From Candidatus Zixiibacteriota bacterium (lineage in GTDB: Bacteria > Zixibacteria > MSB-5A5 > UBA10806 > 4484-95), in contig JAAEQD010000062.1 of the NCBI GenBank assembly GCA_024231855.1, positions 62,001-126,000 of the forward strand: a DNA stretch of 64,000 nt, read 5' to 3'. Position numbers and translations under genes: made by a program. Positions 17,152-27,211 of this stretch are shown piece after piece. Below the pieces are notes generated by a model. It was not told the origin of the DNA and searched no databases. It was given only the letters and a program-made list of their open reading frames with translations. Positions within the stretch are counted from its first letter, which is position 1; each line of letters opens with the position of its first letter.

Positions 17152-19509
17152 ATGTTTATTACTGGCTTGTTCATCAATCGATCGGAGCTTACCGCGCGCG
17201 GGAATCGGATTACTTCAATTAGATTCAGAAGTTATTTAGGATTAATATGCTTATTACTGCTGGTTTCAAATGCCTCTTTATTTGCCCAAACCGATTCGCA
17301 GACCGAGATTGATAGTCTTAAGGCTTTACTTTCCCACAAAACAGGCGAAGACAAGGTTCAGGTGTTTAATGCCCTCTCTAAAGCTCATTGGAGTCAATCA
17401 TCCGAACAAACAATTGAATATGCCGATCGAGCTCTTGTATTATCCTTAAAAATCAAGTTCAAAGAGGGAGAGGCTACTGCCCTGAAAAATAAGGGAGTCG
17501 CTTATTCAAATCAGGGCAATAACAGCAAAGCGCTGGAATATTACAAAAAATCACTCAAGATATATCAGGAGATAGATAATAAAACCGGTATTGCCAATTC
17601 CTTGAATAATATCGGTGTTATTCATGTCGAGATGGATGATTATGACAAAGCCCTGGAATATTATCTGAAATCGATGAAAATCTATGAAGAGATCGGCGAT
17701 ACAGGCGGAGTTGCCGCCTCGCTGGTTAACACCGGAACGATATATGATATCTTAAAAAATGATGATAAAGCCATGTCCAATTATCAGGAATCAATGAAAA
17801 TCTTTGAACGGATCGGCGATAAATCCGGGGTCGCGATGTGTCTGAATAATATAGGAAATATTCAGTCTGATTTAGGCAATAAAGATGAAGCATTGGAATT
17901 CTATCAGAAATCATTGAAAATCAACAAAGAGATTGGCGATACGTATGGTATCGCAAGTGCTTATCTCAATATCGGCTACGCCTTTGATGATTTGGAAGAT
18001 TACGATAAATCACTGGAATATTCTCAGAAAGCCTTAAAAATCGAAGCGGAATTGGGTGATCTGTATGGACTCGCGATTACTTATAATAATATAGGCGATC
18101 TTTATCGGAAGTTAAAAAAATATAGCGAATCGTATTCTCATCTCAGGCGAAGCATGGAACTTTCCGAGGAAATCGAATCGAAGGATATGCTGAAAGAAAA
18201 CTATGATTGCCTGTCCAAACTATACTATGACCAGGATAATTTTAAAGACGCTTTTGATTATTACAAAAAGTATTCCGAGATAAAAGATAGTATTTTTACC
18301 GAAGAGAGCACTAATCAGGTTGCTGAGATGCAGACCAAATATGATACCGAGAAGAAAGAAAAAGAGAATGAACTTCTGAGGAAAGAAACCGAAATCCATC
18401 AAGCTACGATTAAAAGGCAATATATTATTACGGTCTCAATCGGAGTCGGATTTATCCTCGTTATATTCCTGGTTTTGGTCATGATACGGGCCAATAATAA
18501 TAAGAAAAAGGCCAACCGGATGCTCCTTGAGCAAAAGCGGCAAATCGAAGAACAGGCCGGTGAATTACAGAAAGTCAACGATAAGCTGGTCGAACTCGAC
18601 CACTTCAAGGAAGGCATGACCGGAATGATAGTCCACGACCTGAAAAATCCGCTCAGCGCTGTTATTAACTATTCCGATGGCAAGGAAGATCACTCTAATG
18701 TCGTTATCCACCAGGCCGGTAAGCAAATGTTGAATATGGTAATGAATATTCTCGATGTGCAAAAGTTCGAAGACGCCCAGATGAAATTGGATACGGATGA
18801 TTATAACCTGTTCCAGATTGCTAATGATGCTATTAATCAGGTTAGTTTTTTAAGCAATGAAAAGAGTATCGATTTAGTTAACAATATCCCCAGGGATTTA
18901 TCGGTTATCGCCGAGTCAAGTATTATCGAAAGGGTATTTATCAATGTTCTGACTAATGCCCTGAAATATACCCCGATTAACGGCAAAACCATATTAGAGG
19001 CCGAGCTCGAATCGGATGAAACCATCAAGATATCCGTAACCGATAATGGCGAAGGAATTCCCAAAGATAGATTAGACTCCGTGTTTGATAAATTTCAACA
19101 GGTTCAGCCCAAGAAATCCAGTAGCGTGCGCTCGACAGGTTTAGGTTTGACTTTCTGTAAGCTGGCGGTCGAGTCCCACGGTGGAAATATCGGTGTGACC
19201 TCTAAAGTTGGCCAAGGCACTATATTCTGGTTTACATTGAGCAGAAGCGATAAAACGACAGTGGCCGAGGAATTAACCTCAACTGCTTATACCGATGAAT
19301 TGATCCTGTCCTTATCGGATAGGCAGGAATTAATTCCGCATATCAAACAGTTTGGCAAACACGAGGTTTATGAGATCAGCGACTTAAAGAAATTATTGAA
19401 GCAAATTCAAACGGATAGTAGTCCCGGAATAAGCCATTGGAGAGAAGAAATGCAGCGGGCCGTTTACTCGTGCAACGATGAAAAATATCAACAATTGATT
19501 AATATTTAA
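17152..19509 (+). CDS. TPR-repeat sensor histidine kinase
   Basis: 785 residues from the ATG at 17152 (GGAGG seven bases upstream; an in-frame TTG at 17149 is less well spaced). A signal or membrane segment (about 20-46) is followed by at least six 40-residue tetratricopeptide repeats (about 85-375, pattern A-L-E-Y-Y-x-K-S-L-K-I-Y-x-E-I-G-D-x-x-G-I-A). A coiled coil, a membrane helix (about 423-446) and another coiled coil follow. The kinase core has its H-box at M-I-V-H495-D-L-K-N-P, then D-N-G-E-G-I and G-L-G-L-T-F-C-K. About 90 residues follow the ATPase domain. The TPRs should lie in the periplasm and bind a protein or peptide. It is 15 bases upstream of its probable partner regulator. 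Confidence 0.9.
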   Translation: MFITGLFINRSELTARGNRITSIRFRSYLGLICLLLLVSNASLFAQTDSQTEIDSLKALLSHKTGEDKVQVFNALSKAHWSQSSEQTIEYADRALVLSLKIKFKEGEATALKNKGVAYSNQGNNSKALEYYKKSLKIYQEIDNKTGIANSLNNIGVIHVEMDDYDKALEYYLKSMKIYEEIGDTGGVAASLVNTGTIYDILKNDDKAMSNYQESMKIFERIGDKSGVAMCLNNIGNIQSDLGNKDEALEFYQKSLKINKEIGDTYGIASAYLNIGYAFDDLEDYDKSLEYSQKALKIEAELGDLYGLAITYNNIGDLYRKLKKYSESYSHLRRSMELSEEIESKDMLKENYDCLSKLYYDQDNFKDAFDYYKKYSEIKDSIFTEESTNQVAEMQTKYDTEKKEKENELLRKETEIHQATIKRQYIITVSIGVGFILVIFLVLVMIRANNNKKKANRMLLEQKRQIEEQAGELQKVNDKLVELDHFKEGMTGMIVHDLKNPLSAVINYSDGKEDHSNVVIHQAGKQMLNMVMNILDVQKFEDAQMKLDTDDYNLFQIANDAINQVSFLSNEKSIDLVNNIPRDLSVIAESSIIERVFINVLTNALKYTPINGKTILEAELESDETIKISVTDNGEGIPKDRLDSVFDKFQQVQPKKSSSVRSTGLGLTFCKLAVESHGGNIGVTSKVGQGTIFWFTLSRSDKTTVAEELTSTAYTDELILSLSDRQELIPHIKQFGKHEVYEISDLKKLLKQIQTDSSPGISHWREEMQRAVYSCNDEKYQQLINI

Positions 19510-19524
19510 CTTCGGAATATTATT

Positions 19525-20199
19525 ATGGATGAGAGAAAAATTCTAATTATCGATGATCAGCCGATCAACATTGAACAGATTGTCAATTTCCTCGAAGAGA
19601 CTGGTGAATCTTATCGTCTATTTCAGGCGATAGATGGTGAGATGGGCTGTGAAGTGGCCGAAAAAATAGTACCTGATCTCATTATTACCGACTGGGAGAT
19701 GCCGGTTATGTCGGGTATAGAGGCGGTAAAACGTATAAAGAGTAGAAAAGCCACAAAAGATATTCCGATAATAATGTCTTCAGGCGTCATGACTACCTCG
19801 GAAAATCTCAAAACCGCCCTGGAGGCGGGAGCCGTGGATTATATTCGCAAGCCGATTGATAAAATCGAACTTATCGCCCGGGTAAGGTCCATTCTGCTCC
19901 TGGCGGATTCATACGTGGAGATTCGACATCAAAGAGATGAGTTGGGCGAAAAGAACCGGGATTTGAAAATCGCCATTGACAAAGTAAAAACTCTCAATGG
20001 CTTGCTTCCGATTTGCTCAAGCTGTAAGAAAATTCGCGATGATAAAGGCTACTGGAACGAGGTTGAGACATATGTCAAAGAACACTCGGATGCCGAATTC
20101 AGCCACGGGATCTGTCCGGAATGCGTAAAAGAACTCTATCCCGATATCTATGAGCAAATGTACGGCAATTCCAGAACGAGCACCTCACATACGCATTAA
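19525..20199 (+). CDS. Response regulator with C-terminal four-cysteine module
   Basis: 224 residues. The receiver domain (1-125) has D11, phospho-acceptor D56 (I-I-T-D-W-E-M-P), S85/S86 and K109 (R-K-P). A coiled-coil linker (about 130-158) leads to a short module with C164-x2-C167 and H194-x2-C197-x2-C200, in the wording P-I-C-S-S-C-K-K-I-R-D-D-K-G-Y-W. I know this module from the ends of many PAS and receiver proteins; the cysteine pairs suggest a metal site, but its function is not established to my knowledge. There is no DNA-binding or enzymatic output domain, so it probably signals by protein contact. It follows the TPR kinase in one operon. Confidence 0.88.
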   Translation: MDERKILIIDDQPINIEQIVNFLEETGESYRLFQAIDGEMGCEVAEKIVPDLIITDWEMPVMSGIEAVKRIKSRKATKDIPIIMSSGVMTTSENLKTALEAGAVDYIRKPIDKIELIARVRSILLLADSYVEIRHQRDELGEKNRDLKIAIDKVKTLNGLLPICSSCKKIRDDKGYWNEVETYVKEHSDAEFSHGICPECVKELYPDIYEQMYGNSRTSTSHTH

Positions 20200-20270
20200 A
20201 ATATATAAATAACCTCTAAACTGAACTATGATAATGCAATAGAATTTATGTATAATCTATATTAACGTTT

Positions 20271-22703
20271 CTACAAGTTCCACCAGTAGCTGGCTTTAAC
20301 CAGAAAGACATTTTCGGAATCGCCTGAAAATAACCGGTCGAGATCGCGCGAGACTTCGAGATTATTCAGGCTGCCATCGTCATCCGACATCGCCCTTGTC
20401 CAGACGAAATATAAGGTGCTGCCCGGCATATATTCCCAGCGCAGGATGAATGTTGAATTCAAAGCGGCATAGTTGAAGTCATATTCGTCAATATCATAAG
20501 GTTCGTAATTCTCTTCACTCATATAGCGGCGATAGTTCTTGTAATCTATACCGGAAATATAGCCCTGTCCGGACAATTGAACGGATAAATCACGAGATAA
20601 CATCACGCTGGCCGTTAACTGAAGTACCAGCTCATCCTGGTTCATGTCGGCGAAAATCGAGTTGTCATCTTCGTTATCAACCCATATGATTTGATCGAAA
20701 CCCCTGATGTAGTTAACGCCAGTTGAGAATTCCATATTGCTGGCCGGACGATATTCCATCCCGATATAGTTAGCCCACCAGTCGCCATAACGTGCGTGAC
20801 CACTGCCGGGATTCATATTAAATGATATCTTCTTTCGGCGATCTGTGTCCAAGGACGCCCACCAGCTCCAGCCGTCCGGTTTTTTCCATATACCGTTATC
20901 CCGGGTCTCCAGATCGTCATAATCCGCGAACTGCATGTTAAAGCCCCAGCCCAATCCCCAATTATTAGTGAAATCCCAGAATGAATTTACATTCCAGCCT
21001 TTGTTAATATTGTAACCGGCGTCATTCCATTCGGCATAAACATTGAAATTATTCCAGGTGTTACGGAATATCCACCAGTCGTCGTTTGTCCTGTATTGCA
21101 TCCAGAAGTAGCCGCCCTGCTCGTCGTTGCGCCTCAAATAGCCAAGACGATTGAGGTTTAAATCAGTATCTTTTATCTCAAAGCCGAGTGAGCCTCGAAT
21201 GTGATCGCCGGCGGTCTTTTCAATATTACCCCGAACACCAATTCCGATATTTTCATTGTCAAGCCGGCTATATACCACCTGCCCGCTGGTGCCCCATTTG
21301 CCGTTTCCGGTGAGCAAACGCCAGTCCATTCCTCCCGTGGAGACCGGATTCGTATGGTCCTGGGTCGCCAGGGTAAACATGCCACCCACATTCGAATTCG
21401 ATAGAACATCCTGCTGAACCCGAAATACCGAATAGTTGGCCATCGGTTCAACAACTCCCTCACGGTCCGCTCCTGATGTTGTGATATAGTCTGCTTTTTC
21501 CTCCTGAGTAACCGCGTTTAAAAAGGCTATGGATGTACCGCTGCCGAGTTTACCGGTTAGTTTAGCTGAGCCGAGAATCGTTGTCGCTTGCGGATAATGA
21601 GTGTAATCATCGAAATCGGGATCGTAACTCAAATAATCCTCATCATCGATAGAGCCCCGAGGCGATCTGCCGATCCGGCGAGAGTAAAACAAATCAAATT
21701 CGGTTTCGAATAGATTAGCGCCCTCTACGAAGAATGGTCTTTTCTCCGAATAATAAGTTTCATAATTGGATAGATTCAATACCGGCCGATCCAGTTCGAC
21801 CTGGCCGAAATCCGGATTTATCGCGGCATCGAGAATTAAGTTGGACGATAGCCCGTACTTGAGATCGAATCCGACGTTCTTCATATAATCCCGGCCATCC
21901 GGATTACTGATCTCGTCTTTAGGTTCCAGTTCTATACCGGACACGGCGTAGGGTAGAATTTCTATATGCCGGGATGGCTTTATTCCTTTCAGGCCGGTAA
22001 GGTGGCCGAATTTCGACACGAATCCCCCGGCGGATGATGGCGAAAACGCCCACCAGGGTGATTCATTCCGACGGCTGATATAACGAGTGACATTCATCCC
22101 CCAGGTGTGTTCTTCCTTTTCGGTGAAACGCAAACAATGATAAGGGACACGAACTTCTGCCGACCAACCCCACGGTTGAGCCTTAACCCCCGACTCCCAT
22201 ACGCCGTCCCATGAATAATCACTGTGAGTATCGTTATAAAGTCTGGCGTCGCGCTGAACGCCGGCGGCCGAAACGTCGAACCGGCAGCCCGTCTGATGGT
22301 CATGATAGGGATCCAGACGGACAGTTATGACATCAGACTCGCCCCAGCGGTCACGCCTGACAAGCTGTCTGTCGATTTCTTCGGGTTCGTCATCAAAACA
22401 CCAGAAAGCGAAATACAAAGCCTCATCATCATAAGCCACTGCCACCAGCGTAGTTTCGGTGGCCGGTTTTCCCTCATCGGGTTCCCGCTGGATGAAATTA
22501 CGGGCCAATTCAAGATCATCATTTTGCCATATTTTATCATCAAGCTGACCGTCAATTACTGGCGGAGTCGGATTTATCCTTGTTGCTCTAAGTTCTGGAA
22601 CAACTTCCTCAGCAGGCGGACTATTATCGGCAAGGATATCGTTGTTGTAATTAAGCAATAAAAATAGTACCAATAAAGCCAAAATATAAGTTTGTTTTCT
22701 CAT
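20271..22703 (-). CDS. DUF5916 outer-membrane protein with CBM9-like domain
   Basis: 810 residues with a signal peptide (about 1-25). Residues about 40-230 form a carbohydrate-binding family 9-like sandwich, recognisable from P-V-I-D-G-Q-L-D-D-K-I-W and the W-S-A-E-V-R-V-P-Y segment. The remainder alternates aromatic-rich beta strands ending W-W-N-L, the pattern of an outer-membrane barrel, including Y-Y-S-E-K-R-P-F-F-V-E-G-A-N-L-F. This arrangement is characteristic of the DUF5916 family, common in FCB bacteria and of unknown biochemical role. The ATG is preceded by AAGAGG. It appears monocistronic, converging on the preceding regulator gene with 71 bases between. Confidence 0.86.
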   Translation of the reverse strand: MRKQTYILALLVLFLLLNYNNDILADNSPPAEEVVPELRATRINPTPPVIDGQLDDKIWQNDDLELARNFIQREPDEGKPATETTLVAVAYDDEALYFAFWCFDDEPEEIDRQLVRRDRWGESDVITVRLDPYHDHQTGCRFDVSAAGVQRDARLYNDTHSDYSWDGVWESGVKAQPWGWSAEVRVPYHCLRFTEKEEHTWGMNVTRYISRRNESPWWAFSPSSAGGFVSKFGHLTGLKGIKPSRHIEILPYAVSGIELEPKDEISNPDGRDYMKNVGFDLKYGLSSNLILDAAINPDFGQVELDRPVLNLSNYETYYSEKRPFFVEGANLFETEFDLFYSRRIGRSPRGSIDDEDYLSYDPDFDDYTHYPQATTILGSAKLTGKLGSGTSIAFLNAVTQEEKADYITTSGADREGVVEPMANYSVFRVQQDVLSNSNVGGMFTLATQDHTNPVSTGGMDWRLLTGNGKWGTSGQVVYSRLDNENIGIGVRGNIEKTAGDHIRGSLGFEIKDTDLNLNRLGYLRRNDEQGGYFWMQYRTNDDWWIFRNTWNNFNVYAEWNDAGYNINKGWNVNSFWDFTNNWGLGWGFNMQFADYDDLETRDNGIWKKPDGWSWWASLDTDRRKKISFNMNPGSGHARYGDWWANYIGMEYRPASNMEFSTGVNYIRGFDQIIWVDNEDDNSIFADMNQDELVLQLTASVMLSRDLSVQLSGQGYISGIDYKNYRRYMSEENYEPYDIDEYDFNYAALNSTFILRWEYMPGSTLYFVWTRAMSDDDGSLNNLEVSRDLDRLFSGDSENVFLVKASYWWNL

Positions 22704-23013
22704 CTTAATAACCTCTTTAAAATAAAGCGGACAACTACTTTCCTCATAGCTCGATATACGAAAAACTGATTAATTGGTTGCGTTTTTAAAGAAAGAGTAC
22801 GTATAAAGCAATTACATGTTAGTCAGTATTTATCCGATAATAAGAAAGAGAATCTGGCTGTAATATTGGCCTTGATTAGACTATCTTAATCAATATGAAT
22901 GGCGGCTTTTAATGGAAATCCGGGCTATGCCTTGAAAGAGGATGTCATAAACGCGATACATAAGCATTTATAAAAAGCTTTGACATGTAGCTGGCAATAA
23001 GGTTTTTTAGATT
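22704..23013. other. Divergent intergenic region, 310 bp
   Basis: Holds the promoters of the DUF5916 and methionine synthase genes. I looked for a cobalamin or SAM riboswitch before metH and saw no conserved core. A TTGACA occurs at 22980-22985, but no good -10 box follows at 16-18 bp. No open frame was found. Confidence 0.5.
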
Positions 23014-26000
23014 ATGATGACTCGAACTGAACAACTTAGACAGGAACTGGAAACACGGATTCTGGTTCTCGATGGCGCCATCGGCTCACTGATCCAGACT
23101 CATCGTTTGGCTGAATCCGATTTCCGAGGCGATAATTTCGCCGATCATCCGTGCGAACTCAAGGGAAACAATGATATTCTATCATTGACACAACCCGATA
23201 TAATCGAGGCGATCCACCTGGAATACCTGGAGGCCGGCGCTGATATTATCACAACCAATACTTTCAACGCCAATCCAATATCACAATCCGATTATCAGTC
23301 GAATAAATATACCTACGAAATGAATCTCGCTTCGGCAAAATTAGCCCGGCAGGCAGTTGAAAAATATCGCGCGAACCGATCGAACAAGCCCCGGTTTGTT
23401 GCCGGAACACTTGGCCCGACCAATCGGACCTGTTCGATATCGCCGGATGTCAACAATCCCGGATATCGCGATATTACTTTCGATCAGATGCGTGACGCGT
23501 ACTCCGAACAGGCCAGGGGATTAATCGATGGCGGCGTTGATATACTGTTGATAGAAACAGTCTTTGATACGCTTAATGCCAAAACCGCTATATTCGCGAT
23601 CAAAGACCTGCTTGAAGAATTCGATCGGGACTTACCGATCTGGGTATCGGGTACGATATCGGATAGAAGCGGGCGTACACTTACCGGGCAAACCCCCGAA
23701 GCTTTCAGGGTATCAATCAACCACGCGAATCCGCTTTGCGTGGGTTTAAACTGCGCGCTGGGCGCGAGCGCGCTACGGCCATATCTGGAAGAATTATCCG
23801 ATCGAGCGGAAACATTCGTAGCGGTACATCCTAATGCCGGTTTGCCCGATGAATTCGGGAATTATAATGAATCCCCGGAAGATATGGCCGGCGTAATTGG
23901 CAAATTTGCCCAAAGTGGTTTCGTTAATATCGTTGGAGGTTGCTGTGGTACTACCCCGGCGCACATAGAGGCAATCAGGCAAGCCGTTGAAGGTCTACCT
24001 CCGCGTAAACCGCGAGAGAACAAGCATTACTGCCGACTAAGCGGGCTGGAACCGCTTGAAATTAATCCCGACTCCTTATTCGTAAATATCGGTGAGCGTA
24101 CGAATGTAATGGGCTCAGCCAAATTCGCCCGATTAATCAAGGAAGATAACTATGATAAAGCCCTCGCCGTAGCCTATCATCAGGTGCGCTCAGGCGCCCA
24201 GATGATCGATATCAATATGGATCAGGCGATGCTTGACTCGGTTAAGGCTATGGAACAATTTCTAAATCTTATCGCTTCGGAACCGGAAATAAGCCGCCTT
24301 CCAATCATGATCGATTCCTCGAACTGGGAGGTTATCGAAACCGGTTTGAAATGCCTGCAGGGGAAAGGCGTGGTCAACTCAATTAGTTTGAAAGACGGCG
24401 CCGATGAGTTCATAAGGCGGGCAAAGCTGGTCAGGCAATATGGCGCGGCAGCGATCGTAATGGCCTTTGACGAGAACGGCCAGGCTGACACCTTAAAACG
24501 AAAAATCGATATTTGCGACCGATCATACCGTATTTTAACCGATGAAGTCGGCATGCCGCCTGAAGATATTATTTTTGACCCGAATATATTCGCGATAGCT
24601 ACCGGTATGGAAGAGCATAATAATTATGCCGTTGACTATATCGAAGCCTGCCGAACGATCAAGAGTTCTTTGCCATATTCTTTAATCAGCGGCGGTGTGA
24701 GCAACCTGTCGTTTGCTTTCAGGGGAAACAATACGATTCGGGAGGCGATGCATTCAGTATTTTTGTATCACGCTATTGCCGCCGGTATGGATATGGGTAT
24801 AGTCAATCCCGGTCAACTTACAGTATATGATAAAATCCCCGACCAGCTTCTTCAAACGGTTGAGGATGTTGTCTTGAATCGAAAACAGGACTCTACCGAA
24901 CGTCTTGCCGATCTGGCCAACAGGTTAAAAGGGACATCGAAAAAGACCACAGCCGATAAGCTACCCTGGCGGGATGAGGCCGTGGAACAGCGACTGGCGT
25001 TTTCACTAATAAATGGCATCACAGAATATATCGAATTAGATATCGAGGAAGCCCGTCTCAAATACGATAGCGCCTTGCAGGTAATCGAAAAGCCACTCAT
25101 GCAAGCTATGAATTCCATCGGCGACCTGTTCGGTTCGGGTAAGATGTTCCTGCCCCAGGTGGTTAAAAGCGCCCGGGTAATGAAACAAGCCGTGTCTGTT
25201 CTGGCCCCTTATCTGGATTTGGAAAAAAAAGGCGGAATCCCCAAATCCAACGGCAAAATCCTTCTGGCCACAGTCAAAGGCGATGTGCATGACATTGGCA
25301 AAAATATAGTAGGTGTCGTTCTGGCCTGTAATAATTATGAGATAATCGATCTGGGAGTAATGGCCTCTGCTGAGAAAATCCTGGAAACCGCCCGGAAAGA
25401 AAACGTAGATGTTATAGGTTTGAGCGGCTTGATTACTCCATCCCTCGAAGAAATGGAACGTGTAGCCGGCGAGTTAGAAAGGCGGGGTTTTACTATTCCG
25501 CTTATAATCGGGGGCGCGACTACATCCAGGACCTATACCGCGGTAAGAATAGCGAATATTTATACGGGTCCGGTGGTTCACATAGAAGATGCTTCCCGAA
25601 GCGTAGCGGCTGTCAAAAACCTGACTGACGCGGGCAAGCGAGAGCCGTTTATCAGAGCTATTAATAAGCAGTACGAGCAAATACGCCAAAAACATTCAGC
25701 CGGAAAATCAACTGTTAAAATCCTAACACTTAAAGAGGCACGTCGCAATAAACTTAATATTAATTGGGACGACTACCAGGTCAAACGTCCCGGGAAATTA
25801 GGTATTACCATTTTCGCCGATTATTCTCTGGCCGAATTAACACCGTATATTAACTGGAATCAATTCCTGATCGCCTGGGAGCTTCGCGGAACACGCGATC
25901 GATCACTGGACAAGAAACTGGCGAGTGTTGAATCTGAAAAACTGCTATCGGACGCCAATATACTGCTGCGGCGAATTGTTAGCGGCAAACTTCTTGGGGC

Positions 26001-26697
26001 GAAAGCTGTAATCGGTTTATTCCCTGCTAACGCGTCCGGGGACGACATTGAAATCTACACCGATGACAATAGAATGTCTCGATTAGCCGTAGCCTGCTGC
26101 CTCCGTCAACAGAATATAAGACCTCCCGGACAATTCAATAATTGTTTGGCTGATTATATCGCGCCTGAAGGTTTGGGCTTTGATGATTATATCGGCGCCT
26201 TTGCCGTTTCCGCCGGTTTTGGCGTGGATGAGCTTGCCGGCGATTACGAACAAAAAAATGACGATTACAATAGTCTATTGGTAAATGCGCTGGCCAACAG
26301 ATTGGCCGAGGCGCTCGCCGAGAGAATCCACGAGTTGGCTCGCACCGAATTATGGGGTTATGCCGCTGATGAAAAACTAAGTCAGGCTGATTTGATCAGG
26401 GGCAAGTATGCCGGTATCCGACCGGCGCCCGGTTATCCGGCATGTCCCGATCATAGCGAAAAGAAAACCATATTCGACCTTCTCGAAATCGATAAGAATA
26501 TTGGGATTGAATTGACAGAGAACTACGCCATGACACCATTGGCTTCTGTATGCGGATGGTACATTGCTCATCCTGAATCTCATTTTTTCAATATATCCGG
26601 AATCGATAAGAGCCAGGTTACAGAATATGCTACTCGTAAAGGGTTGCCTGTACAGGATATTGAAAATTTGCTGAAACCGTATCTTCATTATAAATAA
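23014..26697 (+). CDS. metH: Cobalamin-dependent methionine synthase
   Basis: 1227 residues, the same length as E. coli MetH, and the key residues fall at the same numbers. Zinc ligands of the homocysteine domain are C247 (G-L-N-C), C310 and C311 (G-G-C-C-G-T-T-P). The cobalamin-binding D757-x-H759-x2-G motif (G-D-V-H-D-I-G) supplies the lower axial histidine. Domain order: homocysteine-binding (1-330), folate-binding (about 345-610), cap and cobalamin domains (about 640-890), AdoMet reactivation domain (about 900-1227) with [12 protein letters not shown]. It transfers a methyl group from methyltetrahydrofolate to homocysteine and is self-reactivating. Cobalamin must be made or imported; no such genes are in the window. 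Confidence 0.98.
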   Translation: MMTRTEQLRQELETRILVLDGAIGSLIQTHRLAESDFRGDNFADHPCELKGNNDILSLTQPDIIEAIHLEYLEAGADIITTNTFNANPISQSDYQSNKYTYEMNLASAKLARQAVEKYRANRSNKPRFVAGTLGPTNRTCSISPDVNNPGYRDITFDQMRDAYSEQARGLIDGGVDILLIETVFDTLNAKTAIFAIKDLLEEFDRDLPIWVSGTISDRSGRTLTGQTPEAFRVSINHANPLCVGLNCALGASALRPYLEELSDRAETFVAVHPNAGLPDEFGNYNESPEDMAGVIGKFAQSGFVNIVGGCCGTTPAHIEAIRQAVEGLPPRKPRENKHYCRLSGLEPLEINPDSLFVNIGERTNVMGSAKFARLIKEDNYDKALAVAYHQVRSGAQMIDINMDQAMLDSVKAMEQFLNLIASEPEISRLPIMIDSSNWEVIETGLKCLQGKGVVNSISLKDGADEFIRRAKLVRQYGAAAIVMAFDENGQADTLKRKIDICDRSYRILTDEVGMPPEDIIFDPNIFAIATGMEEHNNYAVDYIEACRTIKSSLPYSLISGGVSNLSFAFRGNNTIREAMHSVFLYHAIAAGMDMGIVNPGQLTVYDKIPDQLLQTVEDVVLNRKQDSTERLADLANRLKGTSKKTTADKLPWRDEAVEQRLAFSLINGITEYIELDIEEARLKYDSALQVIEKPLMQAMNSIGDLFGSGKMFLPQVVKSARVMKQAVSVLAPYLDLEKKGGIPKSNGKILLATVKGDVHDIGKNIVGVVLACNNYEIIDLGVMASAEKILETARKENVDVIGLSGLITPSLEEMERVAGELERRGFTIPLIIGGATTSRTYTAVRIANIYTGPVVHIEDASRSVAAVKNLTDAGKREPFIRAINKQYEQIRQKHSAGKSTVKILTLKEARRNKLNINWDDYQVKRPGKLGITIFADYSLAELTPYINWNQFLIAWELRGTRDRSLDKKLASVESEKLLSDANILLRRIVSGKLLGAKAVIGLFPANASGDDIEIYTDDNRMSRLAVACCLRQQNIRPPGQFNNCLADYIAPEGLGFDDYIGAFAVSAGFGVDELAGDYEQKNDDYNSLLVNALANRLAEALAERIHELARTELWGYAADEKLSQADLIRGKYAGIRPAPGYPACPDHSEKKTIFDLLEIDKNIGIELTENYAMTPLASVCGWYIAHPESHFFNISGIDKSQVTEYATRKGLPVQDIENLLKPYLHYK

Positions 26698-27211
26698 AAA
26701 TTTTAGCGACAAATATGTCAATAGAGATTTCTTAAGTATACGATTCACCTATTAATTACATCGCTTTATTCATTTTCAAGTTACCTTAGCCTTCATAAGG
26801 CGTATTTTCTAAATAATCCTTACGCTGAAAGGATTATTTATGGGTATGTCTGATATTATAGTCTTTCTGACAAATTAAAGGTGGAAACAGAGGACAGTTT
26901 TCACTAAATTATATAGAATATAAAGTAATTGAAACGAATTTTGGTCGATTCGGAATTGTTGATCCAGAATGGCAGGAATGTTTCAGGATTACCGGAGCAA
27001 GATTTAGCCCGGAAAAAGGTATGGTACTATTCGAATGTTTTACCGATATCTTCCATAGAGTGATTATAAAAACGGAGTTTAACAGCCGGTAATGTATGTC
27101 TAATTGATTGATGTTTTAAGATTACGACGATTATTCTTAACCGGCGGGAGACAAAAGGGAACAGACAACCTGCGAGGGCATAATAGTAATAATACAACCA
27201 GGGGCTTTATA
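26698..27211. other. Intergenic region, 514 bp, with an orphan open frame
   Basis: Between metH and the LamG/dockerin gene. The only coding-like content is the start-less frame at 26871-27092, listed separately. AGGGG at 27200-27204 serves the ATG at 27212. An in-frame upstream start at 27104 would add 36 charged residues before the signal peptide and is rejected. Confidence 0.5.
26871..27092 (+). pseudogene. Possible gene remnant: 73-codon open frame without a start
   Basis: The frame is open from just after a TGA (26868-26870) to a TAA (27090-27092). It translates to protein-like sequence such as N-F-G-R-F-G-I-V-D-P-E-W-Q-E-C-F. There is no ATG, GTG or TTG near its beginning. A short ATG frame (M-G-M-S-D-I-I-V-F-L-T-N, from 26840) ends just upstream in another frame, so a frameshifted or decayed small gene is possible. 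I do not recognise the family. Confidence 0.3.

Noticed and set aside
22704..23013. Possible cobalamin or SAM riboswitch before metH
   Set aside because: No conserved riboswitch core or paired stems could be found in the leader.
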